Shown one piece after another: positions 33,723 to 33,977 of a stretch of 33,977 nucleotides of DNA (position 1 is its first letter; every line of letters starts with the position of its first letter). Both the position numbers and the translations under genes were made by a program. Location of the stretch: NCBI GenBank assembly GCA_900315775.1, contig ONAJ01000031.1:1-33977 (forward strand). Reading direction: 5' to 3'. The DNA is from an uncultured Prevotella sp. (GTDB taxonomy: Bacteria; Bacteroidota; Bacteroidia; Bacteroidales; Bacteroidaceae). The notes below the pieces were generated by a model. It was not told where the DNA came from. It saw only the letters and a program-made list of their open reading frames with translations, and did not search any database.

Positions 33723-33747
33723 GATATGTTTTATGCGCTTCTGAACT

Positions 33748-33775
33748 CCCCTCCCTTTGGAGGGGTTGGGGGAGG
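33748..33775. repeat. GC-rich inverted repeat
   Basis: CCCCTCC (33748-33754) and GGAGGGG (33759-33765) form a 7-bp hairpin with a CTTT loop, followed by TTGGGGGAGG, which can pair alternatively. I recall this type of sequence as a common dispersed intergenic element in Prevotella-like genomes, but could not check it. Confidence 0.65.
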
Positions 33776-33797
33776 CTTCACATATGTCCTTGCACCT

Positions 33798-33850
33798 AAG
33801 AGTAAGCCTACTCTTACGTAAAAGTACGGCTAATCTTACGCATAAGTCCT
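33798..33850. repeat. 22-bp-period alternating inverted array (GTAAG / CTTAC words)
   Basis: AAGAGTAAG (33798) and its variant AAAAGTACG (33820) are 22 bp apart, as are the two TCTTACG copies (33812 and 33834). The inverted words GTAAG (33802), CTTAC (33813), GTACG (33824), CTTAC (33835) and a degenerate GTCCT (33846) start every 11 bp. TAAGAGTA/TACTCTTA at the left end is a perfect 8-bp dyad. Confidence 0.85.
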
Positions 33851-33892
33851 CTATCTACACTTCGTAACAGGGCTGCTTATGTCTTACCCTGA

Positions 33893-33919
33893 AAAACGTT
33901 GAATAAAAAACAGCGTTTT
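33893..33919. other. Hairpin next to the start of the last gene
   Basis: AAAACGTTG (33893-33901) pairs with CAGCGTTTT (33911-33919), 9 bp with one G-U and a 9-nt A-rich loop. It ends 3 nt before the ATG at 33923, so it could affect translation start. Confidence 0.5.
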
Positions 33920-33922
33920 AAG

Positions 33923-33977
33923 ATGGAGACAAAAGAAGTTTTAGAATTATCAGAGTTACAGGAACTCGCATTGAGAC
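33923..33977 (+). CDS. Start of an unidentified gene (runs off the window)
   Basis: Only the first 18 codons are present (METKEVLELSELQELALR). The frame stays open to the window edge and the composition is acidic and Leu-rich. No promoter of the TAnnTTTG form is visible directly upstream; a 9-bp hairpin is present instead. The product cannot be recognised from this fragment, and even its reality rests only on the open frame and start. Confidence 0.5.
   Translation, partial: METKEVLELSELQELALR

Noticed and set aside
33726-33821. 31-codon plus-strand frame starting MFYALLNSPPF
   Set aside because: It is made wholly of the GC-rich inverted repeat and the 22-bp array, with no promoter. Spurious frames of this kind are common over such repeats.

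Overview
The window looks like a chromosomal segment of a Prevotellaceae-type Bacteroidetes (Bacteroidota). The evidence is the 5S rRNA sequence, the type IX secretion protein PorQ, and the repeated use of the Bacteroidetes promoter form TTTG - about 20 bp - TAnnTTTG. Other supporting traits are tRNA genes without an encoded CCA end and Bacteroidetes-specific families (DUF4290, long YjgP/YjgQ protein, START-like protein). Almost all genes are housekeeping genes packed in short operons, often with 1-8 nt overlaps. I see no prophage, transposase, CRISPR array or classical defence island.

Layout. 1-137: 3' part of a 5S rRNA gene and the rRNA operon terminator, followed within 16 nt by a sensor histidine kinase. 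1368-5849 (+): yceD-rpmF-fabH-era-der plus a small lipoprotein (ribosome/lipid/GTPase cluster). 5850-6295: a gene-poor stretch holding a 22-bp-period inverted-word array and a 31-codon small ORF with its own promoter and terminator. 6296-7824 (-): MlaEF-like ABC transporter. 7973-16142 (+): alpha-2-macroglobulin-like protein, DUF1573 protein, meaB, ispH. 16123-17771 (-): cmk and porQ. 17864-20363 (+): TonB-like protein, prenyl diphosphate synthase, tatD. 20436-20523: tRNA-Ser(GGA). 20641-20856: small winged-helix protein. 27853-20893 (-): tsaB-DUF4290-murA-rimM-dxr-rseP and, last, an exported PLP-dependent decarboxylase. 27944-29963 (+): yicC-gmk-nadD. 33448-29952 (-): START-like protein, YjgP/YjgQ permease, ribBA. 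33572-33645: tRNA-Met(CAT) with promoter and terminator. 33923-end: first codons of an unknown gene.

How it fits together. The genes cover ribosome assembly and translation (yceD, rpmF, era, der, rimM, tsaB, tRNAs), envelope precursor synthesis (fabH, ispH, dxr, prenyl synthase, murA) and envelope transport or proteolysis (MlaEF, YjgP/Q, PorQ, TonB, RseP, A2M). They also cover cofactors and nucleotides (nadD, ribBA, gmk, cmk).

Most notable. (1) A histidine-decarboxylase-like PLP enzyme carries a clear Sec signal peptide. (2) Intergenic regions hold strictly phased short-word arrays: two 22-bp alternating inverted arrays with unrelated words but the same 11-bp half-period, a 10-bp CTAG array, and many 7-bp arrays of about four copies. 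(3) Low-complexity in-frame inserts occur in tatD, era and probably rseP. (4) A 31-aa small ORF has complete transcription signals. (5) MurA has Asp instead of the fosfomycin-target Cys. All functional statements rest on reading motifs by eye; no database search was run.
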